A stretch of 64,000 nt of DNA from Martinezella tropici (GCA_000799755.1 JUHI01000008.1:186001-250000), one strand, 5' to 3'. Shown: positions 1 through 8,590, counted from the first letter of the stretch. Notes: generated by a model not told the origin, from the letters alone. Translations and numbers: made by a program.

Positions 1-896
1 TTCGGATACATTTCCAGCACGGAGGTGATCTTGTTGATCGGCTGGAAGAAGACGTTGATCAGCAACAGGAAGCCGACGAACCCGCCATAGGTCAGTTCGC
101 CCGCGACGACGAACCATGTTCCCGCCACCATGATGACCAGTTGCACGAGATGCGTGCTGAAGTAGCTGAGCGCGATGCTTGCCGTCATGTAGGCATAGGC
201 ATTGAGCTTGGTCGTCTTATAGGCCTCGTTGTTGCGGGCGAACAGCTGGCTTTCATAATCCTCGTTGGCGAAGGCTTTGACCACTCGAATGCCGCCGACG
301 CTTTCCTGAACTCTGGTGTTGAAGTCGCCCACCTTGCTGAAGAGATGGCGCCAGTTCAGCGTCATGCGCGCGCCATAACGGCTGACGAGCCAAGTCATGA
401 ACGGCACGATGAGCGTCGTCAGAAGCGCGAGCTTCCAATGAACATTGAACATCAGCAAGAACGCGCCGATGAAAGTCATGATCGCAATGAAGACGTCTTC
501 GGGACCGTGATGGGCGATTTCGCCCACTTCCTCTAGATCCTTGGTGACGTGGGTAATCAGGTGACCGGTACGATTATTGTCGAAGTAGCGGAAGGAGAGC
601 TTCTGAATGTGCTCGAAGGCCTGCCGACGCATGTCCGACTCGATCGAGATGCCGAGCGCATGGCCCCAGTAATTGACCACGGCCGAGAGGCCCGTATTCA
701 CCGCATAAATGACAAGGAGCAACGCTGCCGTTGCAAAGATCAATCCCCAGTCGCGGCTCGGCAGCAAGTGGTCGATAAAGAGCTTGACGGCCAGTGGGAA
801 GCCGAGCTCCAGCAGACCGGCGAGCACGGCGCAGCCGAAATCGAGGAAAAACAGCTTTTTATAGCGTGCATAATAGGAGAAGAAGCGACGTAGCAT
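1..896 (-). CDS. ABC exporter, transmembrane part (partial gene)
   Basis: This is the N-terminal 298 residues of a type-I ABC exporter half-transporter; the gene runs off the left edge, so the nucleotide-binding domain is not visible. The ATG at 896 is preceded by a GGAGGG ribosome site eight bases upstream. The protein opens with a basic stretch (LRRFFSYYARYKKLFF), followed by hydrophobic helices and the hallmark exporter cytoplasmic-loop segments (RRQAFEHIQKLSFRYFDNN, then TGHLITHVTKDLEEV) near residues 95-130 and VGGIRVVKAF near 220. Family members of this type export lipids or drugs as homodimers. The substrate cannot be read from the sequence. It follows the sugar operon on the same strand after a 217-base gap, so it is probably a separate unit. 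Confidence 0.85.
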   Translation of the reverse strand, partial: MLRRFFSYYARYKKLFFLDFGCAVLAGLLELGFPLAVKLFIDHLLPSRDWGLIFATAALLLVIYAVNTGLSAVVNYWGHALGISIESDMRRQAFEHIQKLSFRYFDNNRTGHLITHVTKDLEEVGEIAHHGPEDVFIAIMTFIGAFLLMFNVHWKLALLTTLIVPFMTWLVSRYGARMTLNWRHLFSKVGDFNTRVQESVGGIRVVKAFANEDYESQLFARNNEAYKTTKLNAYAYMTASIALSYFSTHLVQLVIMVAGTWFVVAGELTYGGFVGFLLLINVFFQPINKITSVLEMYP

Positions 897-1113
897 GAAT
901 GCCCTCCGTGGGCACTGAAGAGGATGTCAATGGACGAGAATGGACTGACAGCAGCCCCGTTCGGCATTGCCGTTCAGCGTCAATTGGTGCCGAAATTTCT
1001 CATCTGGCGATCCTCCTGCTTGAGTCGCGTGATTTTTATAATCCACGCGTGCATCGGAGTCACTCCTTAAAACAAGGATGATCGATACGTGTTGCAGGAT
1101 TTGAGCGCACCGC

Positions 1114-2076
1114 TCAGGCGCGGCTTGGCGCTTCATGCATGCGGAGGCGCGCGATGACTTCGGCGCGTGTCGGTGCGCTCGATCGTCCTCCGAACACTTC
1201 GCATTTCATGGCGGCTGCCACGGATGAGAACAGGATCGCGTCTGCGGCCATTTTCCCCTCGGCTACGGCAAGGGCGAAGGCGCCGTGAAAGATATCGCCG
1301 GCGGCAAGAGTATCGACCGCCTTGACGGCAATTGTCGGGCTATGCCGGATGTCATGGCTTTGATCGTCGAACCAGAAGCTGCCGGCAGCCCCTGCGGTCA
1401 CGCAGATGAAGGAATGGCCGAACCTGCGCTTCAACAGGCAAGCCATTTCGGCGAAATCTCCGGTTCCTGTCAGGCGTTGCGCTGCAGGTTCGGAAAAGAC
1501 GATATGGGTGGCTTCGGGTGCCAATTGCTCGATAATGCCGTCAGGTGCCACGTCGCCGTCAAGGATTGCCGGCTTGCCCATTGATCTTGCGGTTCTGAGA
1601 ACCTCAAGCGCGAGAGCCGGCCAACGGACGTCGACAAGCACAGCGTCGAAGGCTGCAAGGTCCTCTGGCGTAAAGACCTTGACGGTGTGATGCAGCTGCG
1701 GATCATAGAAGGGAACGATCAGCCTTTCGCCGTCATCGTCCACGAGAATGGTCGAAACGGCGGAACGGGCGCCTTCCACCAGCGATATGCCGGACACATC
1801 GATGCCGGCGGCGTCCAGATCACGGATGATGCGCTCGCCAGTTGCGTCGCGGCCAACAGCGCCCCAAAGGCTCACCTCGCCACCCAGCCGGGCAATGGCA
1901 TAGGCAGCGCTCGAAGCCATCCCTTCGGCAATCTGCAGCATGTCATAGGGCAAGACTTTTCCCTGGCCCTGCGGCAGCGTGCGGACGCGAAAAAGCGTAT
2001 CGAGAACGGCGGCGCCGACACAGAGGATGCGTTTGGGCCGGCCGGATGGAGGATCAAAAATCGACGAGGAGCTCAA
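1114..2076 (-). CDS. PfkB-family sugar kinase, YihV (sulfofructose kinase)-like
   Basis: A 320-residue PfkB/ribokinase-fold kinase that would phosphorylate a sugar in the cytoplasm. The C-terminal signature DTLAAGD (255-261) supplies the catalytic Asp261. Several segments recall E. coli sulfofructose kinase YihV: GQGK at 37-40, VLVDVRW at 146-152, ILDGDVAP at 171-178, FSEPAAQRLTG at 194-204 and a late KCEVFGGR. As I remember the YihV sulfonate site (Lys27, Asn109, Arg138), the Lys (K40) and Arg (R151) are kept, but the Asn position is Pro122 here. Sulfosugar specificity is therefore possible but unproven. It is the last gene of the ABC operon. The start is a TTG with GGAA nine bases upstream; the nearby ATG is out of frame. 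Confidence 0.85.
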   Translation of the reverse strand: MSSSSIFDPPSGRPKRILCVGAAVLDTLFRVRTLPQGQGKVLPYDMLQIAEGMASSAAYAIARLGGEVSLWGAVGRDATGERIIRDLDAAGIDVSGISLVEGARSAVSTILVDDDGERLIVPFYDPQLHHTVKVFTPEDLAAFDAVLVDVRWPALALEVLRTARSMGKPAILDGDVAPDGIIEQLAPEATHIVFSEPAAQRLTGTGDFAEMACLLKRRFGHSFICVTAGAAGSFWFDDQSHDIRHSPTIAVKAVDTLAAGDIFHGAFALAVAEGKMAADAILFSSVAAAMKCEVFGGRSSAPTRAEVIARLRMHEAPSRA

Positions 2077-2183
2077 GGCGGCATTCCGCTTGTTCTGGTG
2101 ACATCATGCGCTGATCGGATCGATATCGATCCGATCTCGGCAAGATTTTCTGTTATTCCGTATGCCCATGGCTGCCAGGCGCG

Positions 2184-2999
2184 TCATTTTACGGCACCGG
2201 CAGTCAGACCGGCGATGATCTGACGCTGCGCAAACATTGTCAGCACGAGGACCGGCAGCGTCACGATCAGGGCTGCGGCGGCAAGCGGTCCCCAGCTCAC
2301 CTGCTCGAAGGAGAGCATATTGTAGACGGCGACCGGCAAGGTGCGGGTCTCGCGGCTGGCAAGCACGATGCCGAAGACGAAGTTGTTCCAGGAGAAGATG
2401 ACGGAGAGGATGAAGGCAACGACGATGCCGGGTCGCGCGATCGGCAGGGCGACGAGGCGAAAGACCTGCCAGGGTGTGGCGCCATCGATGCTCGCGGCTT
2501 CCTCCAGCTCCATCGGCGTCGTCTCGAAATAGCCGATCATGATCCAGACGACGATCGGGACCGTGACGACGAGATGGATGATGATCTGCGGCCAGAGGGT
2601 TCCAAGCAGATTGAGCCATTGGAACAGCAGAAACAGTGGAATGAGGAAGGACAGGCCCGGCGTCATGCGGGCGATCATGATGACGATCGCGGATTTCTCA
2701 GCCTTCAGCCGCGCAATGCCGTAGCCGGCTGGCACGCCGATGACGAGCGCAAGCAGGGTAGCCGCCCCCGTCACCAGAATGGAGTTCCAGAAATAGAGGA
2801 AGAAGTTGTTTTCCTGAAAGACGTTGACGTAGTTCGACCAGGCGATGCGATCCGGAATGAGGATCGGTGGATAGGCGCCGTTGTCGATCTCGTATTTCAG
2901 CGAGAGCGAAATCATCCAGAGGAAGAACAGCACGACCGGCGAAACGATGACCAGCGCCACGAAGAGCAGACCGATGCGGTTGAATGTGGAGCGCTTCAT
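2184..2999 (-). CDS. Sugar ABC transporter permease, MalG type
   Basis: A 271-residue inner-membrane permease of the carbohydrate uptake (CUT1) class with about six hydrophobic helices. The EAA loop that contacts the ATPase reads EEAASIDGATPWQVFRLVALP near residue 170, matching the EAA---G---------LP consensus. The ATG at 2999 lies one base after the stop of the upstream permease, so the two are translationally coupled. It would pair with that MalF-type permease. No ATPase gene lies in the operon, so the energising subunit must be encoded elsewhere or be shared with another system. Confidence 0.93.
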   Translation of the reverse strand: MKRSTFNRIGLLFVALVIVSPVVLFFLWMISLSLKYEIDNGAYPPILIPDRIAWSNYVNVFQENNFFLYFWNSILVTGAATLLALVIGVPAGYGIARLKAEKSAIVIMIARMTPGLSFLIPLFLLFQWLNLLGTLWPQIIIHLVVTVPIVVWIMIGYFETTPMELEEAASIDGATPWQVFRLVALPIARPGIVVAFILSVIFSWNNFVFGIVLASRETRTLPVAVYNMLSFEQVSWGPLAAAALIVTLPVLVLTMFAQRQIIAGLTAGAVK

Positions 3000-3000
3000 C

Positions 3001-3936
3001 TCAATTGCTTCCCGCGTCGGTCCATTTCGTCCGCTGCCGCATCATCAAAAGCATGAAGGAAAGCGCGACGATGAGAATGAAGAACACTACGGCCATGGCC
3101 GAGCCATAGCCGATGTCGTAGTAGGAAAAGGCGGTGTTGTAGAGGTAGATGTTGATCGTCTCGGATGCCGTCCCCGGACCGCCCTGGGTCATCGCATAGA
3201 TGATGTCGAAGCTCTTGATGGCGTCGATGCCGCGAATGATGACGGCGATCATCAGGAAGGGCGAGATCATCGGCAACGTCAGATAACGAAACTTCTGCCA
3301 GGCATTGGCGCCGTCGATTTCCGCACTCTCATAGGGTTCGCGCGGCACCGAGGCGAGGCCGCCAAGCACGATCAGCATGACAAGCGGTGTCCATTGCCAG
3401 ACCTCCACCAGAACGAGAGAGGGTATGACGCTGGATTGATTATAGATCCATTCCTGTGGTCCGATGCCAACCAGAGACAGCAGATAGTTCAGCACGCCGA
3501 GCTGCGGGTGAAACATCATCGTCCAGACCAGCGCGACGGCGACGGGGGTCGCCATCATCGGCATGACGAAGACGCCGCGCAGGAAACCGCGCAGCGGAAA
3601 GTTTGCATCGAAGATGAGTGCGGCGAGCGTGCCGAAGATCAACGGACCAACCACGGAGAGCACGGTATAGAGAACCGTGTGCCATAGCGATTCCCAGAAG
3701 CGCATGTCGGTCGCCAGGCGGACATAGTTGTCCCAGCCGACGAAGCTCTGCGACTGGCCAAGCGTCCATTTGTTGACGCTCATCCACAGGGTGAACACCC
3801 AGGGAAAAACGATGACGGCGGCAATCACGATCAGCGCGGGAATGACGAAGGGCCAGTAGTTGGGAGCAAGCCGTTGCGGCTTGCTCCTTCTTTCTACGAC
3901 CTTCGAGGCAGTATCTTCGATGCTCACAGAGGCCAT
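3001..3936 (-). CDS. Sugar ABC transporter permease, MalF type
   Basis: A 311-residue inner-membrane permease of the CUT1 sugar importer class. A hydrophilic basic N-terminus precedes the first helix (NYWPFVIPALIVIAAVIVFPW, about residues 26-46). The EAA loop reads YESAEIDGANAWQKFRYLTLP near residue 200. Its ATG overlaps the TAA stop of the binding-protein gene (TAATG), so expression is coupled. It forms the membrane channel together with the downstream MalG-type permease. Confidence 0.93.
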   Translation of the reverse strand: MASVSIEDTASKVVERRSKPQRLAPNYWPFVIPALIVIAAVIVFPWVFTLWMSVNKWTLGQSQSFVGWDNYVRLATDMRFWESLWHTVLYTVLSVVGPLIFGTLAALIFDANFPLRGFLRGVFVMPMMATPVAVALVWTMMFHPQLGVLNYLLSLVGIGPQEWIYNQSSVIPSLVLVEVWQWTPLVMLIVLGGLASVPREPYESAEIDGANAWQKFRYLTLPMISPFLMIAVIIRGIDAIKSFDIIYAMTQGGPGTASETINIYLYNTAFSYYDIGYGSAMAVVFFILIVALSFMLLMMRQRTKWTDAGSN

Positions 3937-5267
3937 TATCCCTCGCTTCGCGCCAGCACCGGCTCGAACTGGGCGGTTGCCGTTTTGAGCTCCGCTGCCG
4001 GATCGGCGCCACCGATCATGTTCGTCAGCGCAACGCCATAGATATCGCGGAATTCCGTGACGGGGATGATGACGGGCAGGGCAAGCTGGGAGACCTTGGC
4101 GGAACCGGCCACTGCATCCAGCCAGGCGCCCGGCATCTTCACGCCCTCGCGCACCTTCTGATCTTCCAGGATGGACTGACGGAAGGGGACGCCGGCGCCG
4201 GCCTGCAGCAGGCGCGCGCCCATGTCATGCGAGATCGCCCATTGGCAGAAGAGGTAGGCGGCTTCCTTCTTCTGGCTGGCGGCGGTGACGCCAATGCCGT
4301 CGCCGGTGGTGGCGGCTGCCTGCGCATTCGGTCCCTTCGGCATGATGCCATAGCCGACCTGGCCGACGACGCGGGACTTTTCCGGATTTTCGATCGGCGG
4401 AGCAAAGCCAACGCCGTCGAGCCACATGCCGATCTTACCCTGGAGGAAGGCAGATTGCGCTTCGGCCCAGTTAAAGCCGGAGACGCCGGGAGGCGCCGAT
4501 TTCGTCATCAGGCGCTGATAGAGTTTCGCGGCGTCGACTGCACCTTGCGATTCCGTTTGGAGTTTGCCGTCAGCTGAAAGTGGGGTTGCGCCATGCCCGA
4601 GCATGAAGGTCGTCCAGACCGGCGTGTTGGCGTTCTTCAGGCCGCGGGCGACGAAGCCGTAGGTATTGGTCGACTTGTCCGTCAACGCCTCGGCGGCCTT
4701 GGCCATGTCCTCGAAGGTCTCCGGATAGGCAAGGCCCTTCTTCTCGAACAGGGCCTTGTTCCAGTAGATGATCCAGTAGTCGACCGAGAAGGGTAGGGAG
4801 CGCATCACGCCGCTGCTATCCTTGGCGAATTTCAGGCCTGCCTCGGCAAAGTCGCTTTCCGTCAGCGAGGGATCGGTGAGCGACGGATCCTTCATGAAAC
4901 CGCTGATATCGGCGAGCCAGCCGCCCTTTTCGAACTGGCGCTTCTGGACGTGATAGCTCAGGTGCACGACATCGAAGCTCGGCTTGCCGGAGGAAAGCTC
5001 GATCGTCGTCTTCTGGCGCTGCTGCTGCTCGGGCGTCGCCTCGGCATTGACCTTGATGCCGGTGAGCGCTTCGAATTCGCTCAGATATTTGAGGATCGTC
5101 TCGCTGCGCGGGCTCTTGATCAGGTTGACTTCAAGCGTCGTGCCGGAAAAGCGCTTCCAGTCTACGGCAGCCGATGCGGTGCGGACCCCCAGAAGGCTTG
5201 CCGCGCCAAGTGCTGCGGTGCCGGCCATGAAGCCGCGACGTGTCGGATTGAAAAATGACGATGACAT
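3936..5267 (-). CDS. Sugar ABC transporter substrate-binding protein (Tat signal)
   Basis: A 443-residue periplasmic extracellular solute-binding protein of the family-1 (MalE-like) sugar type. The N-terminus carries a twin-arginine signal (PTRRGFMAG, residues 8-16) followed by a hydrophobic Ala-rich stretch ending ASAA, which suggests export in folded form. I chose the ATG at 5267 because GAGGAGGAACGG precedes it; an in-frame extension to 5321 lacks a ribosome site and would bury the signal. The body shows typical family features (LTGIKVNAEATPEQQQ near 70, FDVVHLSYH near 97). It lies between the GntR gene and the two permeases. The ligand is unknown; the associated kinase and lyase imply a sugar or sugar acid. 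Confidence 0.92.
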   Translation of the reverse strand: MSSSFFNPTRRGFMAGTAALGAASLLGVRTASAAVDWKRFSGTTLEVNLIKSPRSETILKYLSEFEALTGIKVNAEATPEQQQRQKTTIELSSGKPSFDVVHLSYHVQKRQFEKGGWLADISGFMKDPSLTDPSLTESDFAEAGLKFAKDSSGVMRSLPFSVDYWIIYWNKALFEKKGLAYPETFEDMAKAAEALTDKSTNTYGFVARGLKNANTPVWTTFMLGHGATPLSADGKLQTESQGAVDAAKLYQRLMTKSAPPGVSGFNWAEAQSAFLQGKIGMWLDGVGFAPPIENPEKSRVVGQVGYGIMPKGPNAQAAATTGDGIGVTAASQKKEAAYLFCQWAISHDMGARLLQAGAGVPFRQSILEDQKVREGVKMPGAWLDAVAGSAKVSQLALPVIIPVTEFRDIYGVALTNMIGGADPAAELKTATAQFEPVLARSEG

Positions 5268-5327
5268 TCCGTTCCTCCTCTTTTGGCCGAAAATCTCCTC
5301 ATTCGCGGCCTTGTTGTTCAATGCTGT

Positions 5328-5987
5328 TCAAATCTTCAATGCGCGGTCGCGTGCCCCGTTGATGTGGGATACGAGCGCCGCGACGGCTTCTTCTGCCGAG
5401 CGTCGCTCTATCGCTTCAAGCACTTTCAAATGCTCTTCCATCACAGGGCCGACATGGCCGTTGATGCGGAACCTGTCCTGGCTGATGAGCCGCATCTTGA
5501 TCGAATTGACGCGATAGGCATTCGAGATGATCGTGTTGCCAAGCGCATCGATGAAGGCATCGTGCATGCCCCAATCCACCGATTGCGCATGCAGTTCCAG
5601 TTCCTGTGAACTGTCGCCGGCGCGAATGGCATCGGCGATGTCGCGATGGTCCTTCAAGAGCTTGGCGATCGTGTCGTCCGACGCCGAATAGGTGAACAGT
5701 GCAACCGCTTCCTTTTCCAGGAAAAGCCGAAGCTGGAAGGCTTCGCGGATCAGGTCGAGATCGATATGGGCGATCTGCAACCCGCGCTGCGGTACCGTTT
5801 TGATCAGTCCTTCGGCTTCCAGGCGCGGAATGAGCTCGCGGATTGCGCCGAGCGTCAATCCCGTCAGCTCGACGAGCCGCCGCTGCGAGATGAACTGGCC
5901 AGGACGAACGTCGCGCGCCAAGAGATGGCGCGTGAAGCTTTCATAGGCCTTTTCTCTCAACGTCGGCTGTTCGCCTGGTCCGTCCAT
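5328..5987 (-). CDS. GntR-family regulator, FCD subclass
   Basis: A 219-residue transcription factor: an N-terminal winged helix (about 10-72, with SQRRLVELTGLTLGAIRELIPRLEAEGLI) followed by an all-helical FCD ligand-binding domain (about 80-215). The ATG at 5987 has GGAGCTGCCG in front. It sits inside the operon between the DapA-type enzyme and the binding protein, so it is probably a self-regulating local repressor whose effector is a pathway intermediate. A candidate operator is the inverted repeat in the leader at 6894-6920. The helix reads GLTLGAIRE, where many relatives have S-x-x-PVREA, a mild deviation. Confidence 0.9.
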   Translation of the reverse strand: MDGPGEQPTLREKAYESFTRHLLARDVRPGQFISQRRLVELTGLTLGAIRELIPRLEAEGLIKTVPQRGLQIAHIDLDLIREAFQLRLFLEKEAVALFTYSASDDTIAKLLKDHRDIADAIRAGDSSQELELHAQSVDWGMHDAFIDALGNTIISNAYRVNSIKMRLISQDRFRINGHVGPVMEEHLKVLEAIERRSAEEAVAALVSHINGARDRALKI

Positions 5988-6008
5988 CGGCAGCTCCGGG
6001 CTTGTTCG

Positions 6009-6893
6009 TTAGGCCGCCCTGGCGCGAAACAATGCGCCGAAGGAAGCAAAGAGCGTGTCAGAATCCTGAGCGTTCAATGCCACGAGTGGCGGGCGCACGG
6101 CAAGCCAGCTCGCATCATTTGTAAGGCGGGCAAGGATCGACTTGATGGACGGGATGATCGGATAATTCAGCAATTCTTCAACGAAACGTTCGACGTTGGC
6201 GTCATCCGCGCCTTGTTCGGCCATGGCCTGCACTTCGCGGGGAAGCAAGTTTGCCATGCCTGAGATCGCGCCCTGTCCGCCGAGGCGGACGCCGCGTGCC
6301 AGGTGGCGCTCGTCGCCGATCAAGATGATGAGGTCGCCATGCGTCCTCAGAAGTGTTTCGGTATAGGGCCAGTCACCGGAGGAATCCTTGACGCCGACCA
6401 CGACCTCCGGAAATGCCGCGCGCAGCCGGCCGACAAGAGAAACGGAAAGCGGCACCATCGTCACTGACGGAATGTTGTAGACGATCACGTCCCGGGCATG
6501 GGTGCCCAGCATGGTGAAGACGGCGGCGAACCATTTGAAAAGCCCGTCGTCGCTGACGTTCTTGAAATAGCATGGCGGGGCCAGAAGGATATTGCGGACC
6601 CCGTGAGCGAGCGCTTGTCCGGCCTGCGCCGCGGCATCCTCGGCAGCATCCACGAGAACACCCATGACGATCTGCTTCGGGCTGATGCCGGCCTCCAGCA
6701 TCGCGGCGAGAACCTGCTGGCGCTCCTGCATGCCGATCGAGGCGCCTTCGCCCGTCGTGCCGAACAGCGTCACGCTCTTGCAGCCATTGGCAAGGCAATG
6801 CTTCGCCTGTTTGATCACGCCTGGGATCGCGATCTCACCATCCGCATCAAAGGGCGTTGCCAGCGCGGCCGACAGGCCAAAACTCTCAATCAT
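6009..6893 (-). CDS. DapA/NAL-family aldolase or dehydratase
   Basis: A 294-residue class-I (Schiff-base) lyase of the dihydrodipicolinate synthase/N-acetylneuraminate lyase superfamily. The substrate-carboxylate loop GTTGEG is at 45-50, the catalytic Tyr139 in VYNIPS, and the Schiff-base Lys169 in GVKDSSGD. It heads an operon containing a sugar ABC importer and a sugar kinase, so cleavage of a 2-keto-3-deoxy sugar acid to pyruvate plus an aldehyde is more likely than lysine biosynthesis. The ATG at 6893 has GGGAGGATCAG upstream. The exact substrate cannot be read from the sequence. Confidence 0.88.
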   Translation of the reverse strand: MIESFGLSAALATPFDADGEIAIPGVIKQAKHCLANGCKSVTLFGTTGEGASIGMQERQQVLAAMLEAGISPKQIVMGVLVDAAEDAAAQAGQALAHGVRNILLAPPCYFKNVSDDGLFKWFAAVFTMLGTHARDVIVYNIPSVTMVPLSVSLVGRLRAAFPEVVVGVKDSSGDWPYTETLLRTHGDLIILIGDERHLARGVRLGGQGAISGMANLLPREVQAMAEQGADDANVERFVEELLNYPIIPSIKSILARLTNDASWLAVRPPLVALNAQDSDTLFASFGALFRARAA

Positions 6894-6966
6894 CTGATCC
6901 TCCCGATCTTATGGGATCAGTGAGTATCATGCTGACATGTTAGTTGTAAAGTGAGGATTGGATCAG
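6894..6966. promoter_or_regulatory. Candidate operator region of the sugar operon
   Basis: Immediately upstream of the DapA-type gene, CTGATCC (6894-6900) is inverted as GGATCAG (6914-6920), and GGATCAG recurs at 6960-6966. ACATGT also occurs twice between about 6934 and 6978. The first arm overlaps the ribosome-binding site. Binding by the operon's own GntR protein is inference. Confidence 0.35.
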
Positions 6967-7185
6967 TCGCATACATGTGATTCATATGTGCGCCGGAATG
7001 ATGGAAGGAGGTAATGGCTCCTGACTGAAACAAGCCCCTTTCCAGGCTGTATTCTTCAAGTCTGAGCGTCGCCCCTGCCGTCCCTGACCGCGACGTCAAT
7101 GCCCTTGCGGCCATCGGGCCGGTTGGCATTGCGAATGAGCAGATCGAACACGGAGGCTTCTCGGACTCTTTCATGTATCGGAAAC

Positions 7186-7767
7186 TCAATCTGCAATACG
7201 TTCGATCATATGCGCAATGGCGGCGCGATAGCGATCTGCATTGCCGCCGGCATCGACGGCAAGGGCGGCACGATCGAATGCTGCCGAAAGAATATCGGCA
7301 AGCGCGTCGAGAGGGATATCGGTGCTTTTGCCGTGACCGAGCGCTGCTTCCAGCCCATGTTTCAGGGTAAGCGTGGTGGTTTCTTCGTCCAGCTGTTTCA
7401 TGTCGGCAAGACCCAGCACCGTCGGCCCTTCGATCAGCAAAAGCCGTGTGCGTCCAACAATACGCATCGCATCCAGATAGGCGTTGCTGCCGGCGATCAG
7501 CGCTTGGCGCGGCGTCAGGCGATCCGGCGTCGCCTGCTCGATGGCGGCTGCCACGGCTAGAGCCTCTTCCCTGACAACGGCGCGGAAGAGGGCGCGTTTG
7601 TCCTCGAAGTGATGATAGAGCGCGCCGCGGGTAATGCCGGCGGCGGCAACGATTTCCGGCGTCGATGTCTCGGCATAGCCCTTCTCCACGAACAAGGCAC
7701 GCGCCGCGGCGATCAGCGCAGTCTTGGTCTTTTCTGTTCTTTCTCGATTGGAGCGTGGATCTTGCAT
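7186..7767 (-). CDS. TetR-family transcriptional repressor
   Basis: A 193-residue TetR/AcrR-type regulator. The N-terminal helix-turn-helix is canonical (ALIAAARALFVEKGY, then VAAAGITRGALYHHFEDKRALF, about residues 17-58); the C-terminal helical ligand domain is variable. It is divergent from a VOC-fold protein gene at 7836, and a 28-bp inverted repeat sits between them at 7775-7802, so it probably represses itself and that neighbour. The start is the ATG at 7767 (MQDPRSN). Another ATG four bases upstream is in a different frame. Confidence 0.93.
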   Translation of the reverse strand: MQDPRSNRERTEKTKTALIAAARALFVEKGYAETSTPEIVAAAGITRGALYHHFEDKRALFRAVVREEALAVAAAIEQATPDRLTPRQALIAGSNAYLDAMRIVGRTRLLLIEGPTVLGLADMKQLDEETTTLTLKHGLEAALGHGKSTDIPLDALADILSAAFDRAALAVDAGGNADRYRAAIAHMIERIAD

Positions 7768-7774
7768 GCATGCA

Positions 7775-7802
7775 GCCTGTATGTTATTTGAAAAATACAG
7801 GC
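7775..7802. promoter_or_regulatory. Inverted repeat, probable TetR operator
   Basis: GCCTGTAT (7775-7782) and ATACAGGC (7795-7802) are perfect 8-bp inverted arms around a 12-base AT-rich spacer. The element lies between the divergent TetR and VOC-protein starts, 8 bases from the TetR start codon and 33 from the VOC start. The size and position fit a TetR dimer site. Confidence 0.6.
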
Positions 7803-7835
7803 AGATTGTATGTCTTTTTGGGAGAGAAGTGAAGC

Positions 7836-8267
7836 ATGAAGGTTACCAGCTATTATCCGGTCATCATGACGGAACGCGTGGAGGAGACGGCCGCGTTCTA
7901 CATCGCGCATTTCGGCTTTCGGGAGAATTTCGCAAGCGACTGGTACATGCATCTGCAATCGGCCGAGGATAGCGCCATCAATCTTGCCATTCTGGACGGC
8001 CGGCATGAAACGATCCCAGCGGGAGGGCGCGGGCAGGTCGCCGGGCTTTTGCTCAACTTCGAAGTGGAAGACGTCGATACGGTATATGAGCGTGTACAGG
8101 CAGCCGGATTGCCCATTCTGCTTGCGATCCGCGACGAAGATTTCGGTCAGCGTCATTTCATCACGTCCGATCCGAACGGTGTGCTGATCGACATCATCAA
8201 GCCGATTCCGCCAAGCGCCGAATTTGCGGCACTCTATGCCGAAGACGCCCTGCCGCAGGGCGGTTAA
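7836..8267 (+). CDS. Glyoxalase/bleomycin-resistance (VOC) family protein
   Basis: A 143-residue vicinal-oxygen-chelate fold protein with paired beta-alpha-beta-beta-beta units: MTERVEETAAFYIAHFGFRE near residues 10-29, and VEDVDTVYERVQAAGLPIL followed by FGQRHFITSDPNGVLIDII in the second half. Members are metal-dependent lyases, dioxygenases or antibiotic-binding proteins; the substrate is not evident. A ribosome site (GGGAGAGAAG) precedes the ATG. Divergence from a TetR gene with an operator between them suggests induction by a toxic small molecule. Confidence 0.88.
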   Translation: MKVTSYYPVIMTERVEETAAFYIAHFGFRENFASDWYMHLQSAEDSAINLAILDGRHETIPAGGRGQVAGLLLNFEVEDVDTVYERVQAAGLPILLAIRDEDFGQRHFITSDPNGVLIDIIKPIPPSAEFAALYAEDALPQGG

Positions 8268-8383
8268 GGCGTTGGGTACAATCGATAAAATCGAGCGATA
8301 CAACTCTATCTCTTATTAACTAGGTCACTTCACCCAATGTTTTGGTTTTCGTGCGAGAAAGCCGACCGAAGGTGAGGTGACCC

Positions 8384-8590
8384 ATGCAAGAGCTTTCGGT
8401 TTCGTCGAAAATCATCAAATCAGTCTTTTTTCGCCCGGATGACGGGCGGCTTTACATCCGCTTCAGGAATGGCGAGGAACGCCAGTTTACCGGCGTCCCG
8501 CAGAAGGCGGCGATCGCCATGGTGAAAGCCTCTTCGCCAGGCCAGCACTATATCGAGCACATCCGCACCCAGTTCGAACGCGTTGCTTGA
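8384..8590 (+). CDS. Small KTSC-domain protein
   Basis: A 68-residue protein matching the KTSC-type fold: a short strand-rich start (SSKIIKSVFFRPDDGRLYIRFRNGEERQFTGVP) followed by a helix (KAAIAMVKASSPGQHYIEHI). Related small domains occur in many proteobacteria and phages; their function is not established. The ATG is preceded by GGTGAGGTGACCC. It stands alone between the VOC gene and the MFS gene. Confidence 0.8.
   Translation: MQELSVSSKIIKSVFFRPDDGRLYIRFRNGEERQFTGVPQKAAIAMVKASSPGQHYIEHIRTQFERVA

Noticed and set aside
1114..6893. Assignment as a complete sulfoquinovose pathway
   Set aside because: No sulfoquinovosidase, isomerase, SQ monooxygenase or sulfolactaldehyde enzyme is present, and one remembered sulfonate-binding residue of the kinase is replaced, so only a kinase resemblance is claimed.
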